Positions 52,501 to 61,285 of a DNA stretch of 64,000 nt are shown one piece after another. The notes under the pieces are model-generated. The model was given only the letters and a program-made list of their open reading frames with translations, was not told the origin of the DNA and searched no databases. Position 1 is the first letter of the stretch. Each line of letters starts with the position of its first letter. Source of the stretch: Bacteroides fragilis (GTDB lineage Bacteria > Bacteroidota > Bacteroidia > Bacteroidales > Bacteroidaceae); the NCBI RefSeq assembly GCF_019583405.1, contig NZ_SZUU01000008.1, forward strand, positions 124,001 through 188,000. The letters run 5' to 3'. The translations under genes were made by a program, and so were the position numbers.

Positions 52501-52523
52501 TTGGAAATTAAATGATTGATGTG

Positions 52524-52552
52524 AAAAGAAGTACTAATGCAGTACTTCTTTT
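52524..52552 (+). terminator. Rho-independent terminator after the regulator
   Basis: AAAAGAAGTACT and AGTACTTCTTTT, a 12-bp stem with loop AATGC, followed by a T-run. Confidence 0.85.
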
Positions 52553-52566
52553 TTTGTTTTTTCGGG

Positions 52567-52586
52567 TTTGTAGTATTCTTGCCGTA
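52567..52586 (+). promoter_or_regulatory. TTTGTAGTA...TGCcGTA motif upstream of GH3
   Basis: TTTGTAGTA, four bases, TGCCGTA. A motif of the same length and spacing (TTTGTAGTA, four bases, TGCAGTA) lies upstream of SusC at 55961-55980. Candidate binding site for the locus regulator. Confidence 0.5.
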
Positions 52587-52676
52587 TGGATAAATGGAAG
52601 GCATTTGCCGGAGATTCGCTTTATTTGTACCTGCAAAGTCGGAAATTCATAAATAGATACTAAAACTGTAAAGACC

Positions 52677-54968
52677 ATGAAACATTTTGTACGAAGAATG
52701 CAGGCATTCGCCGCTTCTTTGGTCATAGTGGCCGCCGGGGTACAGGCGCAAAAGGCTCCCCGGGATATGGACCGCTTTATCGACCAGTTAATGAAAAAGA
52801 TGACGCTGGAGGAGAAGATCGGCCAGCTCAACCTGCCCGTGACCGGGGAGATCACTACCGGACAGGCAAAAAGCAGTGATGTGGCCAAACGCATCCGTAA
52901 CGGAGAAGTAGGGGGACTGTTCAACCTGAAAGGGGTAGAACGCATCCGTGAGGTCCAGCGGCAGGCGGTGGAGGAGAGCCGTCTCGGTATTCCCCTGTTG
53001 TTCGGTATGGACGTGATCCACGGATACGAAACCATTTTCCCTATTCCTCTCGGCTTGTCGTGCACCTGGGATATGAAAGCCATTGAGGAGTCCGCCCGTA
53101 TATCCGCCATCGAGGCCAGTGCCGACGGTATCTCGTGGACATTCAGTCCGATGGTGGATGTCAGCCGTGACCCGCGCTGGGGACGTGTGTCCGAGGGGAA
53201 CGGCGAAGACCCGTTCCTCGGTGCTGCCATCGCCCGTGCCATGATACGCGGGTATCAGGGAAAGGACATGAGCCGTAATGACGAGATAATGGCTTGTGTG
53301 AAGCACTTTGCCCTTTATGGCGCATCTGAGGCGGGACGTGATTATAATACGGTAGACATGAGCCGCCAGCGTATGTTTAATGAATACATGCTGCCCTACC
53401 AAGCCGCGGTCGAGGCAGGTGTCGGAAGCGTGATGGCCTCGTTCAACGAAGTGGACGGTGTGCCCGCCACCGGCAGCAAATGGCTGATGACCGATGTGCT
53501 GCGCAAGCAGTGGGATTTCGGCGGATTCGTGGTGACGGACTATACCGGTATCAACGAGATGATCGATCACGGTATGGGTGACCAGCAGACAGTTGCCGCC
53601 CTTGCTCTGAATGCCGGGGTCGATATGGATATGGTGAGCGACGCCTTCAGCGGTACACTGAAGAAATCGGTGGAAGAAGGCAAAGTATCGGCAACTGCCA
53701 TCGACGCCGCCTGCCGCCGCATTCTGGAAGCAAAGTATAAGTTGGGACTGTTTGACGATCCTTATAAGTATTGTGACGTAAGCCGTCCCAAGAAACAGAT
53801 TTTCACCAAGGAACATCGTGCCGTTGCCCGTAAGACGGCTTCGGAGAGCTTTGTACTGTTGAAAAACGGAGGTGTGTTGCCACTCAGCAAGAAGGGCACC
53901 ATTGCCGTAGTCGGTCCGCTTGCCGATACCCGTTCCAACATGCCGGGCACCTGGAGCGTGGCTGCCGTACTGGATAATGCTCCTTCGCTGGTCGAAGGGC
54001 TCAAAGAAGTAGTCGGTAATCGTGCGGAGGTGGTAACCGCCAAAGGAAGTAATCTGATAGGCGATGCCGAATATGAAAAGCGCGCCACGATGTTCGGACG
54101 CGAACTGCACAGAGATAACCGTACGGATCGCGAGCTCCTGGACGAGGCACTGAAAGTGGCTGCCAAAGCCGATGTCATTGTCGCCGCGCTGGGCGAATCA
54201 TCCGAGATGAGTGGAGAGAGCAGCTCCCGCACCAATCTGGAAATGCCGGACGTGCAGAGAGCGCTGTTGCAGGAATTGCTCAAAACAGGAAAACCCGTTG
54301 TGCTCGTACTCTTCACCGGCCGCCCACTGGTGCTTACTTGGGAGGAGGAACACGTGCCTGCCATCCTGAACGTGTGGTTCGGAGGGAGTGAAGCCGCTTA
54401 TGCCATTGGCGATGTCCTTTTCGGTGATGTCAATCCCAGTGGAAAGTTGACCGCTACTTTCCCGCAAAATGTGGGTCAAATCCCATTGTTCTACAATCAT
54501 AAGAATACCGGTCGCCCGTTGCAGGAAGGACGTTGGTTCGAGAAGTTCCGCAGCAATTACCTCGATGTGAGCAACGAGCCGCTCTACCCGTTCGGTTACG
54601 GATTGTCTTACACAACGTTTGCTTACAGCGATATCCACCTGAGCAGCACAGAGATGAGCGCCGACGGAGAACTGACGGCAACCGTTACCGTCACCAATAC
54701 CGGCAGTCGCGACGGTGCAGAGGTGGTGCAGCTCTACATCCGTGACTTGGTGGGCAGTGTCACCCGTCCGGTGAAGGAGCTGAAAGGTTTCGAGAAGATT
54801 TTCCTTAAAGCCGGAGAGTCCCGCAAAGTCAGTTTCAGCATCACACCGGAATTGTTGAAGTTCTATAATTATGATTTGCAATTTGTTTGCGAACCGGGCG
54901 ACTTCGATGTAATGATCGGCGGAAATAGCCGGGATGTGAAAAAGGCAAGATTCTTGCTGAGGAAATGA
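52677..54968 (+). CDS. GH3 beta-glucosidase
   Basis: A 763-residue secreted glycoside hydrolase family 3 enzyme (signal peptide to about 24, ending VQAQ). Domain A (about 40-370) carries MVDVSRDPRWGRVSEGNGED, VKHFALYG and the nucleophile Asp in GFVVTDYTGI; domain B follows (KTASESFVLLKNGGVLPL and ALGESSEMSGESSS with the likely acid/base Glu), then a fibronectin III-like C terminus. It probably removes terminal beta-glucose from short glucans in the periplasm. Context beside a GH144-type enzyme suggests sophorose or other beta-1,2-linked oligosaccharides. Confidence 0.93.
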   Translation: MKHFVRRMQAFAASLVIVAAGVQAQKAPRDMDRFIDQLMKKMTLEEKIGQLNLPVTGEITTGQAKSSDVAKRIRNGEVGGLFNLKGVERIREVQRQAVEESRLGIPLLFGMDVIHGYETIFPIPLGLSCTWDMKAIEESARISAIEASADGISWTFSPMVDVSRDPRWGRVSEGNGEDPFLGAAIARAMIRGYQGKDMSRNDEIMACVKHFALYGASEAGRDYNTVDMSRQRMFNEYMLPYQAAVEAGVGSVMASFNEVDGVPATGSKWLMTDVLRKQWDFGGFVVTDYTGINEMIDHGMGDQQTVAALALNAGVDMDMVSDAFSGTLKKSVEEGKVSATAIDAACRRILEAKYKLGLFDDPYKYCDVSRPKKQIFTKEHRAVARKTASESFVLLKNGGVLPLSKKGTIAVVGPLADTRSNMPGTWSVAAVLDNAPSLVEGLKEVVGNRAEVVTAKGSNLIGDAEYEKRATMFGRELHRDNRTDRELLDEALKVAAKADVIVAALGESSEMSGESSSRTNLEMPDVQRALLQELLKTGKPVVLVLFTGRPLVLTWEEEHVPAILNVWFGGSEAAYAIGDVLFGDVNPSGKLTATFPQNVGQIPLFYNHKNTGRPLQEGRWFEKFRSNYLDVSNEPLYPFGYGLSYTTFAYSDIHLSSTEMSADGELTATVTVTNTGSRDGAEVVQLYIRDLVGSVTRPVKELKGFEKIFLKAGESRKVSFSITPELLKFYNYDLQFVCEPGDFDVMIGGNSRDVKKARFLLRK

Positions 54969-54983
54969 AACTGTGAATAAGAG

Positions 54984-55088
54984 TTTACCGCAGAGGGCAC
55001 AGAATCTCATAGAAAAGCTTTTTCTTTCAAATATCCTATAAACCAAAGATAAAAATTCGGTGAGGCTCTGTGCAACTCTGTGGTGAAT
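54984..55088. repeat. CACCACAGA palindromic repeat, copy 2 (diverged)
   Basis: Left arm TTTACCGCAGAGGGCACAGA, right arm CTCTGTGCAACTCTGTGGTG. It starts 16 bases after the GH3 stop codon. Confidence 0.75.
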
Positions 55089-55204
55089 CAAGCGACTATT
55101 CAACTCTTTCCTTCTATAGATATTCCCAGTACGTTAATTGGCTATCAATTACTGATTCGCATGAATAATATAGAAAATAAGATTGCATTTTCAATTTATT
55201 GTTT

Positions 55205-55341
55205 TATCTTTGTAGAATTATAAGATAAACCTAACTTTAATCTCCGTCACAATAAAATCCAGACTTAAAAAAACTTAAAATCAACTCATTCATATTTACA
55301 TTATTATTTAGGAAACCGCTACTTGTAGCGGTTTCTTTTTT
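55205..55341 (+). ncRNA. Candidate small RNA between GH3 and SusC
   Basis: A TATCTTTG -7 box (55205-55212) with TTGC 18 bases before it (55183-55186) is followed, about 100 bases on, by a perfect terminator hairpin GAAACCGCTAC/GTAGCGGTTTC (55312-55335) and TTTTTT. No open reading frame occupies the interval. Expected transcript is about 120 nt, starting near 55219. Likely regulator of the locus or an independent sRNA; expression is unproven. Confidence 0.55.
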
Positions 55342-55387
55342 GTACAAAACAGGAAAATTGCAAAAATGTCATTTAGATGCCTATATA

Positions 55388-55454
55388 TCGTCGTCGTGAT
55401 CTCACGAAGACATCGTCTTGACGACGAAAAATTGAGATCGTGATCTCAATTTTT
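55388..55454. repeat. Nested palindromes between the sRNA and SusC
   Basis: Within 67 bases: TCGTCGT with ACGACGA as outer arms, an AAGAC/GTCTT hairpin, GTGATCTCAC, and a 13-bp perfect palindrome AAAAATTGAGATC / GATCTCAATTTTT around GT. CGTGATCTCA occurs twice. Function unknown. Confidence 0.55.
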
Positions 55455-55710
55455 AAGAGATAAAATGACTCCAAATGACTATTGGTAATTAGTTGTAACA
55501 TTCTATAAAAAGAAAATTTGCTCTTAAATTGATGCAAAATGAAGAGCTGCTTTCCTCTCTTTCACTACCCGTCTATTTCATCCGGAAAGAATCCGTTCCT
55601 AAACCAGACAAGTCTATTATTTTTATCTTAGAATATAGTAAACGGAAAGATTCTCTCTTCTATTAAAGTCTATAGCGTAAATACTTCATAGCGGATATAG
55701 AAATAAATAT

Positions 55711-55870
55711 GATTCACCACAGAGGACATAGAGGACACAGAGATTAATCAGCTGCGCTCTATCTGTTTTCAGATATAAGAACAGATAAAGAACAGATCAG
55801 AATAATATGCCCTCTGGTTCTTCTGTCTAAATTAAAACTCTGCGTCCTCTGTGTACTCTGTGGTGAATTC
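55711..55870. repeat. CACCACAGA palindromic repeat, copy 3 (longest)
   Basis: GATTCACCACAGAGGACATA opens and CTCTGTGGTGAATTC closes the 160-base copy; the inner part has a second complementary layer (GAGGACACAGAG and CTCTGCGTCCTC). Confidence 0.8.
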
Positions 55871-55960
55871 TAAACTGAATAGCCTCGACCCCTCCCAACC
55901 GTTTCATTTCCTTTCCTGAAACCTATTTTTATTTTATTGAATATTAATTAATTATATCAC

Positions 55961-55980
55961 TTTGTAGTAGGGATGCAGTA
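55961..55980 (+). promoter_or_regulatory. TTTGTAGTA...TGCAGTA motif upstream of SusC
   Basis: Partner of the motif at 52567-52586, identical in 15 or more of 20 positions. It is followed by an inverted repeat GGTACT/AGTACC at 56008-56024 and by the SusC promoter. Confidence 0.5.
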
Positions 55981-56030
55981 CTCCGGAAATCCCGTTTTTT
56001 TCTTCATGGTACTCTTGTAGTACCCCTTTT

Positions 56031-56062
56031 TTTGACTTACATCAATTTACCTTCTAAGTTTG
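56031..56062 (+). promoter_or_regulatory. SusC promoter
   Basis: TTTG at 56031-56034, a 20-base spacer, then TAAGTTTG at 56055-56062, which is the full Bacteroides -33/-7 promoter. The ATG is 30 bases on. Confidence 0.75.
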
Positions 56063-56091
56063 CAGTAGAATTTTAAATCAGTACCAAAACG

Positions 56092-59088
56092 ATGAAAAAA
56101 AATCTGTTTACCCTATGTATGATGTTGCTGCTTTCTACGCTTTCTTTTGCGCAAGGCAGCCTGACCATCTCGGGTGTTGTCACCGAGAAGAAAACAGGAG
56201 AGCCTATCATTGGCGCCAGTATCCTACTGAAAGGGCAATCGTCCGGAACTATCACGGACTTTGACGGCAACTATTCTATTTCAGGTGTCCCGTCGGGCGC
56301 CACTCTTGTTTTCAGTTACATCGGCATGAAAGCACAGGAGGTCAAGGTAACCGCCTCTTCAAAGCTGAATATCTCTCTTGAAGAGGACAATCAGCTGTTG
56401 GACGAAGTAGTTGTAGTCGGTTACGGCGTGCAACGCAAATCCGATCTGACCGGTTCGGTAGGCACGGTGAAGAGTAAAGACCTTACGAAAGTAGCCACTC
56501 CCAATGTGGCGAATGCCCTTCAGGGACGTGTCTCCGGTGTCTATATCTCAGCCAACGGTGCTCCCGGAAGCTCGCCCGAAGTGCGTATCCGCGGTATCGG
56601 TACAACGAATAACAGCAACCCCCTTTATGTGGTGGACGGAATGTTTATGGACGACATCTCTTTCCTGAGCACACACGACATCGAGTCGATGGAGGTGCTG
56701 AAAGACGCTTCGGCAACCGCCATGTACGGTTCGCGCGGTGCCAACGGTGTAATCATCGTTACCACCAAGCAGGGGACGGAAGGAAAAGTGGTGGTGAACT
56801 TTACGGCCAGCGAAGGATTCCAGTTCAACAACAGCAGCTTCGAGATGGCCAATGCCACCGAATATGCCACGCTGCTGAACGAAGCACTGGTCAACACGGG
56901 CGGAAAACCCAAGTTTGACGACCCTGCTTCACTGGGCAAAGGAACCAACTGGTTCGACGAAATCTTCCGTGTGGCTTCCGTACGCGACTATCAGCTCAGC
57001 GTCAGCGGCGGATCGGAGAAGGTGCGCTACAACCTCAGCGCTGGATATTACCAGCAGGACGGCATCATCACCGGAAACACCTACAACCGCTTCACCCTGC
57101 GTGCCAACAATAGCTACAAGATCAGCAAACGACTGACCATCGGGCACAACCTGTCGGCCTCTTTCAGCCATAAGAAAAACGAAAACAGCGCGGTGGTGAA
57201 AGCCGCCTACACCATCAGTCCCGTGAAGCGTCCCTACAATGAGGACGGAAGTTTCATGGATTCCGAAAGCGCTTCTTCCGCCAATCCCGTCGCTACACTC
57301 CATTATACAAACAATGACGACTGGAAAGAACGCATCGTGGGCAGCGCCTTCCTGAACTGGAATATCCTGAACGGGCTCGACTTTAAAACCAGCCTCGGCA
57401 TCGACTACATCAACGGACGCCGCCGCAATTTCGTGCCGAAATACTACGTTTCGGAAACACAGAAGAACGAAACCAACAGCCTCTCCAAAACCTGGGACCG
57501 CGACTTCACCTGGCTGTGGGAGAACCTGTTGACTTATGACTGGAAGATCAATGACAAGAACCGGCTCAACCTCTTGGGAGGTATCACGGCGCAGAAGCGT
57601 GTTTATGAATTGCTGGAAGGCACCGGACGCGACTTCTTCTCCGATAACGAAAACTACTGGTATCTCGACCAGGCTTCGGCCAGCTCCAAGTCGGTGGCCA
57701 ACAACGGATACCACGAAACAATGATGTCTTACCTCTTCCGGGCCAACTATGCGCTAATGGACCGCTATCTGCTGACGGCTTCGGTCCGTGCCGACGGTTC
57801 GTCTAAGTTCGGTCCCAACAACCGTTGGGGCTACTTCCCCTCAGTGGCTGCCGGATGGAGGATCTCGGAAGAAGCATTCCTGAAAGACCGCGTGCAATGG
57901 CTGAGCAACCTGAAGCTCAGAGGAAGCTGGGGACAGATCGGTAATGATAAAATAGGTAACGACAAATACCGTGCGCTTGCCAATATCTCTCCGTCTTACG
58001 ATGCCGTGTTTGGCGGCGTGTTCTATCCCGGCGGAACCATCACGTCACTCTCCAACCGGAGCATCCATTGGGAACGTTCGGAGCAGATGGACCTCGGTTT
58101 CGACCTCGGACTGCTGAACAACCGCTTTTCACTGGAACTGGATTACTATCGCCGCGATACGAAAGACATGCTGGTGACGGTGGATGTACCGGCTTCCGTA
58201 GGCCTCACCCCGGTAGAAACAAACGTAGGGGCGGTGCGCAACAGCGGTGTGGACTTTACCGTGAAATGGGAAGATTCGCTGAAAGACTTCCGGTACGGTA
58301 TCCGTCTGACAGGAACGACCATCAAAAACGAAGTCATCAGCCTGGGCGGCAAACGCATTGCCAGTGGTGACATCGGTGCCGGAAAATCCGTACAGATGAC
58401 CGAAGAAGGAAAGCCGATTAAATATTTCTATGGTTACAACGTGATCGGCATCTTCCAGAACGAAGCGCAGATCAAGGAGTACAACGAGCGTGCCGCCGCT
58501 GCCACCGGAAATTCCGGACAACAGTATCAGAACAACGTAGGTCCCGGCGACCTGATATACGAAGACGTGGACGGTGACGGATACATCACCGCCAACGACC
58601 GTAAGGATCTGGGCAGCCCCACTCCCAAGTTCATCGGCGGTCTGGGCATCAGTGCTTCCTGGAAAGGATTCGACCTCTCTATCGACTTCCAAGGCAACTT
58701 CGGAAACAAGATATTCAATGCCAAGCAGGTAGAACGCTTCTCCGGTTCGGACAACTGGGACCGCTCCTTCCTCGACCGCTGGACACCCGAAAACCCGAAT
58801 ACCATGACACCGCGAATGACCTTGGAAGGCAACAACTATCAGGTGTCGAGCCGCTACGTAGAGAGCGGTTCGTACGTGAAGCTGCAAACAGTCGAGTTGG
58901 GATATACCTTCCCGAAGTCATGGATGCAGAAGGTATCCGTGCAGAACCTGAGAGTATACTTCTCCGGCAACAACCTGGCCTACTTCACCGGCTATAACGG
59001 CTTCACACCCGAAGTACTGGGCGGAATCGACCGCCAGATCTATCCGGTGACGGCTACCTGCCGCTTCGGGCTGAACGTTACTTTCTAA
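56092..59088 (+). CDS. SusC-type TonB-dependent glycan transporter
   Basis: A 998-residue outer-membrane transporter (signal to about 20). A carboxypeptidase-D-like domain (about 22-100: GVVTEKKTGEPIIGASILLK) leads to the plug: DEVVVVGYGVQRKSDLTGSV, then NPLYVVDGMFMDDISFL, then SATAMYGSRGANGVIIVTTK. A 22-strand barrel follows, ending in RFGLNVTF. It imports oligosaccharide captured by its SusD partner, powered by TonB. The SusD gene begins after a 137-base gap holding a repeat, so the pair is likely still co-transcribed. The preceding promoter is one of the clearest in the window. Confidence 0.97.
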   Translation: MKKNLFTLCMMLLLSTLSFAQGSLTISGVVTEKKTGEPIIGASILLKGQSSGTITDFDGNYSISGVPSGATLVFSYIGMKAQEVKVTASSKLNISLEEDNQLLDEVVVVGYGVQRKSDLTGSVGTVKSKDLTKVATPNVANALQGRVSGVYISANGAPGSSPEVRIRGIGTTNNSNPLYVVDGMFMDDISFLSTHDIESMEVLKDASATAMYGSRGANGVIIVTTKQGTEGKVVVNFTASEGFQFNNSSFEMANATEYATLLNEALVNTGGKPKFDDPASLGKGTNWFDEIFRVASVRDYQLSVSGGSEKVRYNLSAGYYQQDGIITGNTYNRFTLRANNSYKISKRLTIGHNLSASFSHKKNENSAVVKAAYTISPVKRPYNEDGSFMDSESASSANPVATLHYTNNDDWKERIVGSAFLNWNILNGLDFKTSLGIDYINGRRRNFVPKYYVSETQKNETNSLSKTWDRDFTWLWENLLTYDWKINDKNRLNLLGGITAQKRVYELLEGTGRDFFSDNENYWYLDQASASSKSVANNGYHETMMSYLFRANYALMDRYLLTASVRADGSSKFGPNNRWGYFPSVAAGWRISEEAFLKDRVQWLSNLKLRGSWGQIGNDKIGNDKYRALANISPSYDAVFGGVFYPGGTITSLSNRSIHWERSEQMDLGFDLGLLNNRFSLELDYYRRDTKDMLVTVDVPASVGLTPVETNVGAVRNSGVDFTVKWEDSLKDFRYGIRLTGTTIKNEVISLGGKRIASGDIGAGKSVQMTEEGKPIKYFYGYNVIGIFQNEAQIKEYNERAAAATGNSGQQYQNNVGPGDLIYEDVDGDGYITANDRKDLGSPTPKFIGGLGISASWKGFDLSIDFQGNFGNKIFNAKQVERFSGSDNWDRSFLDRWTPENPNTMTPRMTLEGNNYQVSSRYVESGSYVKLQTVELGYTFPKSWMQKVSVQNLRVYFSGNNLAYFTGYNGFTPEVLGGIDRQIYPVTATCRFGLNVTF

Positions 59089-59113
59089 TATTAAATGATA
59101 TAGACATGAATAC

Positions 59114-59212
59114 GATTCACCACAGATTACACCGATTAACACGGATACTTTAATCTTATTACCAATGAAATAATTATTAATCGGTGAAAATCTGTGTAAT
59201 CTGTGGTGAACC
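59114..59212. repeat. CACCACAGA palindromic repeat, copy 4
   Basis: GATTCACCACAGATTACAC and GTGTAATCTGTGGTGAA. It sits between SusC and SusD and overlaps where a false upstream SusD start would fall. Confidence 0.85.
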
Positions 59213-59225
59213 CAAAACCATTACA

Positions 59226-60734
59226 ATGAAAAAGATATATTCAATATTACTGGCTTCGGCACTGACCCTTTCTTCCTGTGCCGATTTCCTCGATGTAGAT
59301 TCGCAGGGAAAGCTGACCGAAGATGTCTTCTTCGGCGAAGAAGAAGGCGCGTTGATGAGTATTAACGCCATCTATACCCAACTTCGGGCGTGGGACATCA
59401 TCGGGTTCTCATGGTTTGCCATCACCGAGCTGCCCGGCGACAACTCCGATACGGGCAGTGAGCTGGCCGACGGCAGTGTGGCACGGCTGAACCTGTTCAA
59501 CGATTTTAGTTACGATGCCTCTACCGCCGAGATCAACGGCTGGTGGGAAGGCAATTATAAAGCTATCGCTTCGTGTAATGTGGCTCTGGACAATCTGGGC
59601 GCGGTGAAGAACGAAGAACTCCGGGTGAAGTGTGTTGCTCAGGCCCGCTTTTTCCGGGGATTCTTCTACTTCAATCTCGTACGTGCTTTCGGCGGGGTGC
59701 CTTTGGTGACGAAGGTGTTGCAGCCCGGCGAATACAACCAGCCCCGGGCAACCGAAGATGCCGTCTATCAACAGATCATCGAAGACCTTACCTATGCAGC
59801 CGAGCATCTACCTACCCGTCAGGAGTGGGGTGCGAAAGAGTCGGGACGCGCCACCAAGGGAACGGCCGAAGGATTACTGGCCAAGGTATATCTCTTCCGC
59901 CAGGACTATGCCAACGTGAAGAAATACACCGGTCAGGTGATTGCCCGCGGCGAGTACGGCCTGCACCCGGATTATCGCGACCTGTTCAATCCGAACTCTT
60001 ACTATTCGGACGAAGTGATGCTCGCCGACCAATACCTCTGGGGCGAATCGACCGAACGCAACCTCGAGTCGGAGTATGTGAAATGGCAGGGCATTCGCGG
60101 TGAGATGGGCTGGGGGATGTTCTCTCCTTCCGAAGCTCTCGACCAAGCCTATGAAGCGGGAGATCCCCGACGCACGGCAACCATTTTCTACGATGGAGAG
60201 ACATTGGAGGGAAAGGGCGAGATTCATTTCAAGAAAGAAGTGCCGCCCCGTGCCAACAAAAAGACCATCTGGCCTATCGGTTACTGGAACGAGAACTCGT
60301 TTGCCAAACAGAATTGTCACCTGATCTTTCTGCGTTATGCCGATGTGCTGCTGATGTATGCCGAAGCCTGCAATGAATTGGGTGAAACCCGGGAAGCCCT
60401 CGACAAACTGGAGATGGTGCGCGCACGTGCCCGCAGAACAGTACATCCGGCGGATATGACAGTGGGATTGCCCGAGATTACGGAAACCGGTAAAGAGAAG
60501 CTCCGCGAGATCATCTGGAACGAGCGCCGCATCGAGCTGGCTTTGGAGGGACACCGTTTCTTCGACCTGATCCGTGCGGATAAGGTGGTGCCGGGCTATG
60601 CGGAGAAGATGATGAAGGCACACGGGAAGACAAACTTCTCGATAGCAAAGCATGCTACGTTCTTCATTCCGCAGAAACAGGTGGATATTTCGCAAGGGGT
60701 TCTCAAAATCTCATCCCCCGGCCCCTTCTCTTAA
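59226..60734 (+). CDS. SusD-type glycan-binding lipoprotein; tail replaced by a repeat
   Basis: A 502-residue surface lipoprotein (lipobox LTLSSC, Cys 18 or so). Recognised SusD segments: SCADFLDVDSQGKLTEDVFF, RFFRGFFYFNLVRAFGGVPLV, RYADVLLMYAEACNELGETR and WNERRIELALEGHRFFDLIR. The ATG at 59226 starts the signal peptide; an ATG at 59184 is inside repeat copy 4. The last residues (after SQGVLK) read ISSPGPFS and are encoded by the left 175-bp inverted repeat; SusD proteins usually end in a few residues after this point, so only the extreme tail has been exchanged. Function is probably intact. Confidence 0.93.
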   Translation: MKKIYSILLASALTLSSCADFLDVDSQGKLTEDVFFGEEEGALMSINAIYTQLRAWDIIGFSWFAITELPGDNSDTGSELADGSVARLNLFNDFSYDASTAEINGWWEGNYKAIASCNVALDNLGAVKNEELRVKCVAQARFFRGFFYFNLVRAFGGVPLVTKVLQPGEYNQPRATEDAVYQQIIEDLTYAAEHLPTRQEWGAKESGRATKGTAEGLLAKVYLFRQDYANVKKYTGQVIARGEYGLHPDYRDLFNPNSYYSDEVMLADQYLWGESTERNLESEYVKWQGIRGEMGWGMFSPSEALDQAYEAGDPRRTATIFYDGETLEGKGEIHFKKEVPPRANKKTIWPIGYWNENSFAKQNCHLIFLRYADVLLMYAEACNELGETREALDKLEMVRARARRTVHPADMTVGLPEITETGKEKLREIIWNERRIELALEGHRFFDLIRADKVVPGYAEKMMKAHGKTNFSIAKHATFFIPQKQVDISQGVLKISSPGPFS

Positions 60735-60876
60735 CCTTTAAGAGAAGGGGAGGAGGCTGCGCGATGGAAATACGGCGTTCCGCCGTCGAAAGGGGACTGC
60801 GTCCCCCTTGCCCCTGTGGGGATTCCGAAGTGCAGTAGAGATGGCGGCCTCCGCCGCCCCGAAGGGCAGTGGGGAG
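60703..60876. repeat. GC-rich inverted repeat, left copy
   Basis: About 174 bases complementary to 61104-61279, with a CCCCTTCTCTTAACC/TTAAGAGAAGGGG internal palindrome at its outer end. It supplies the end of the SusD coding sequence and stop. Confidence 0.85.
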
Positions 60877-61285
60877 CAGGCAGAGCTGGGTGAGAGAGGA
60901 AAGGTAGGTTTTCTTTCGGCCTTGTACTTACTTCTAAGTTTGTGCTTGTGTTTGGGTTTGCGTCCACTCCTGGGTTTGCGTCCATTTCAACTTTATGTTC
61001 ACCCCGACTTTATGTTCACATTCAATTAAAAAGTATATATATAACCAGTTCATTTAAATAGAATCATTCCAATACTATCAATTCCATGATTACACCCGGT
61101 GTCCTCCCCACCGTCCTTTGGGGGGGGGCGGAGGCCGCCATCCCCTCTGCACTGCGGAATCCCCACAAGGGCAAGGGGGACACAGTCCCCTTTCGACGGC
61201 GGAACGCCGTATCTCCACCGCGCAGCCACCTCCCCTTCTCTTAAAGGTTAAGAGAAGGGGCCGGGGGATAAGATTTTGAAACATT
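60735..61285. other. Gap between SusD and GH144 filled by an inverted-repeat element
   Basis: 551 bp with no gene. Apart from the two inverted repeat arms it holds a 227-bp unique AT-richer centre with two direct copies of TGGGTTTGCGTCCA-like sequence (near 60954 and 60972) and tandem ACTTTATGTTCAC (near 60991-61018). It looks like a MITE-type insertion. Confidence 0.6.
61104..61279. repeat. GC-rich inverted repeat, right copy
   Basis: Reverse complement of 60703-60876, ending six bases before the GH144 ATG. Confidence 0.85.

Larger units (their letters stand above)
54969..56091. other. 1.1-kb intergenic region before SusC with several elements
   Basis: No gene. In order: CACCACAGA-type repeat copy 2 (54984-55088), candidate small RNA (promoter box 55205-55212, terminator 55312-55341), a structured stretch of nested palindromes (55388-55454), repeat copy 3 (55711-55870), a TTTGTAGTA motif (55961-55980), an inverted repeat GGTACT...AGTACC (56008-56024), and the SusC promoter (-33 TTTG 56031-56034; -7 TAAGTTTG 56055-56062). 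Confidence 0.7.

Noticed and set aside
52788..54110. 440-codon minus-strand frame inside the GH3 gene
   Set aside because: Antisense to a well-supported GH3 enzyme; His/Cys-rich product typical of shadow frames.
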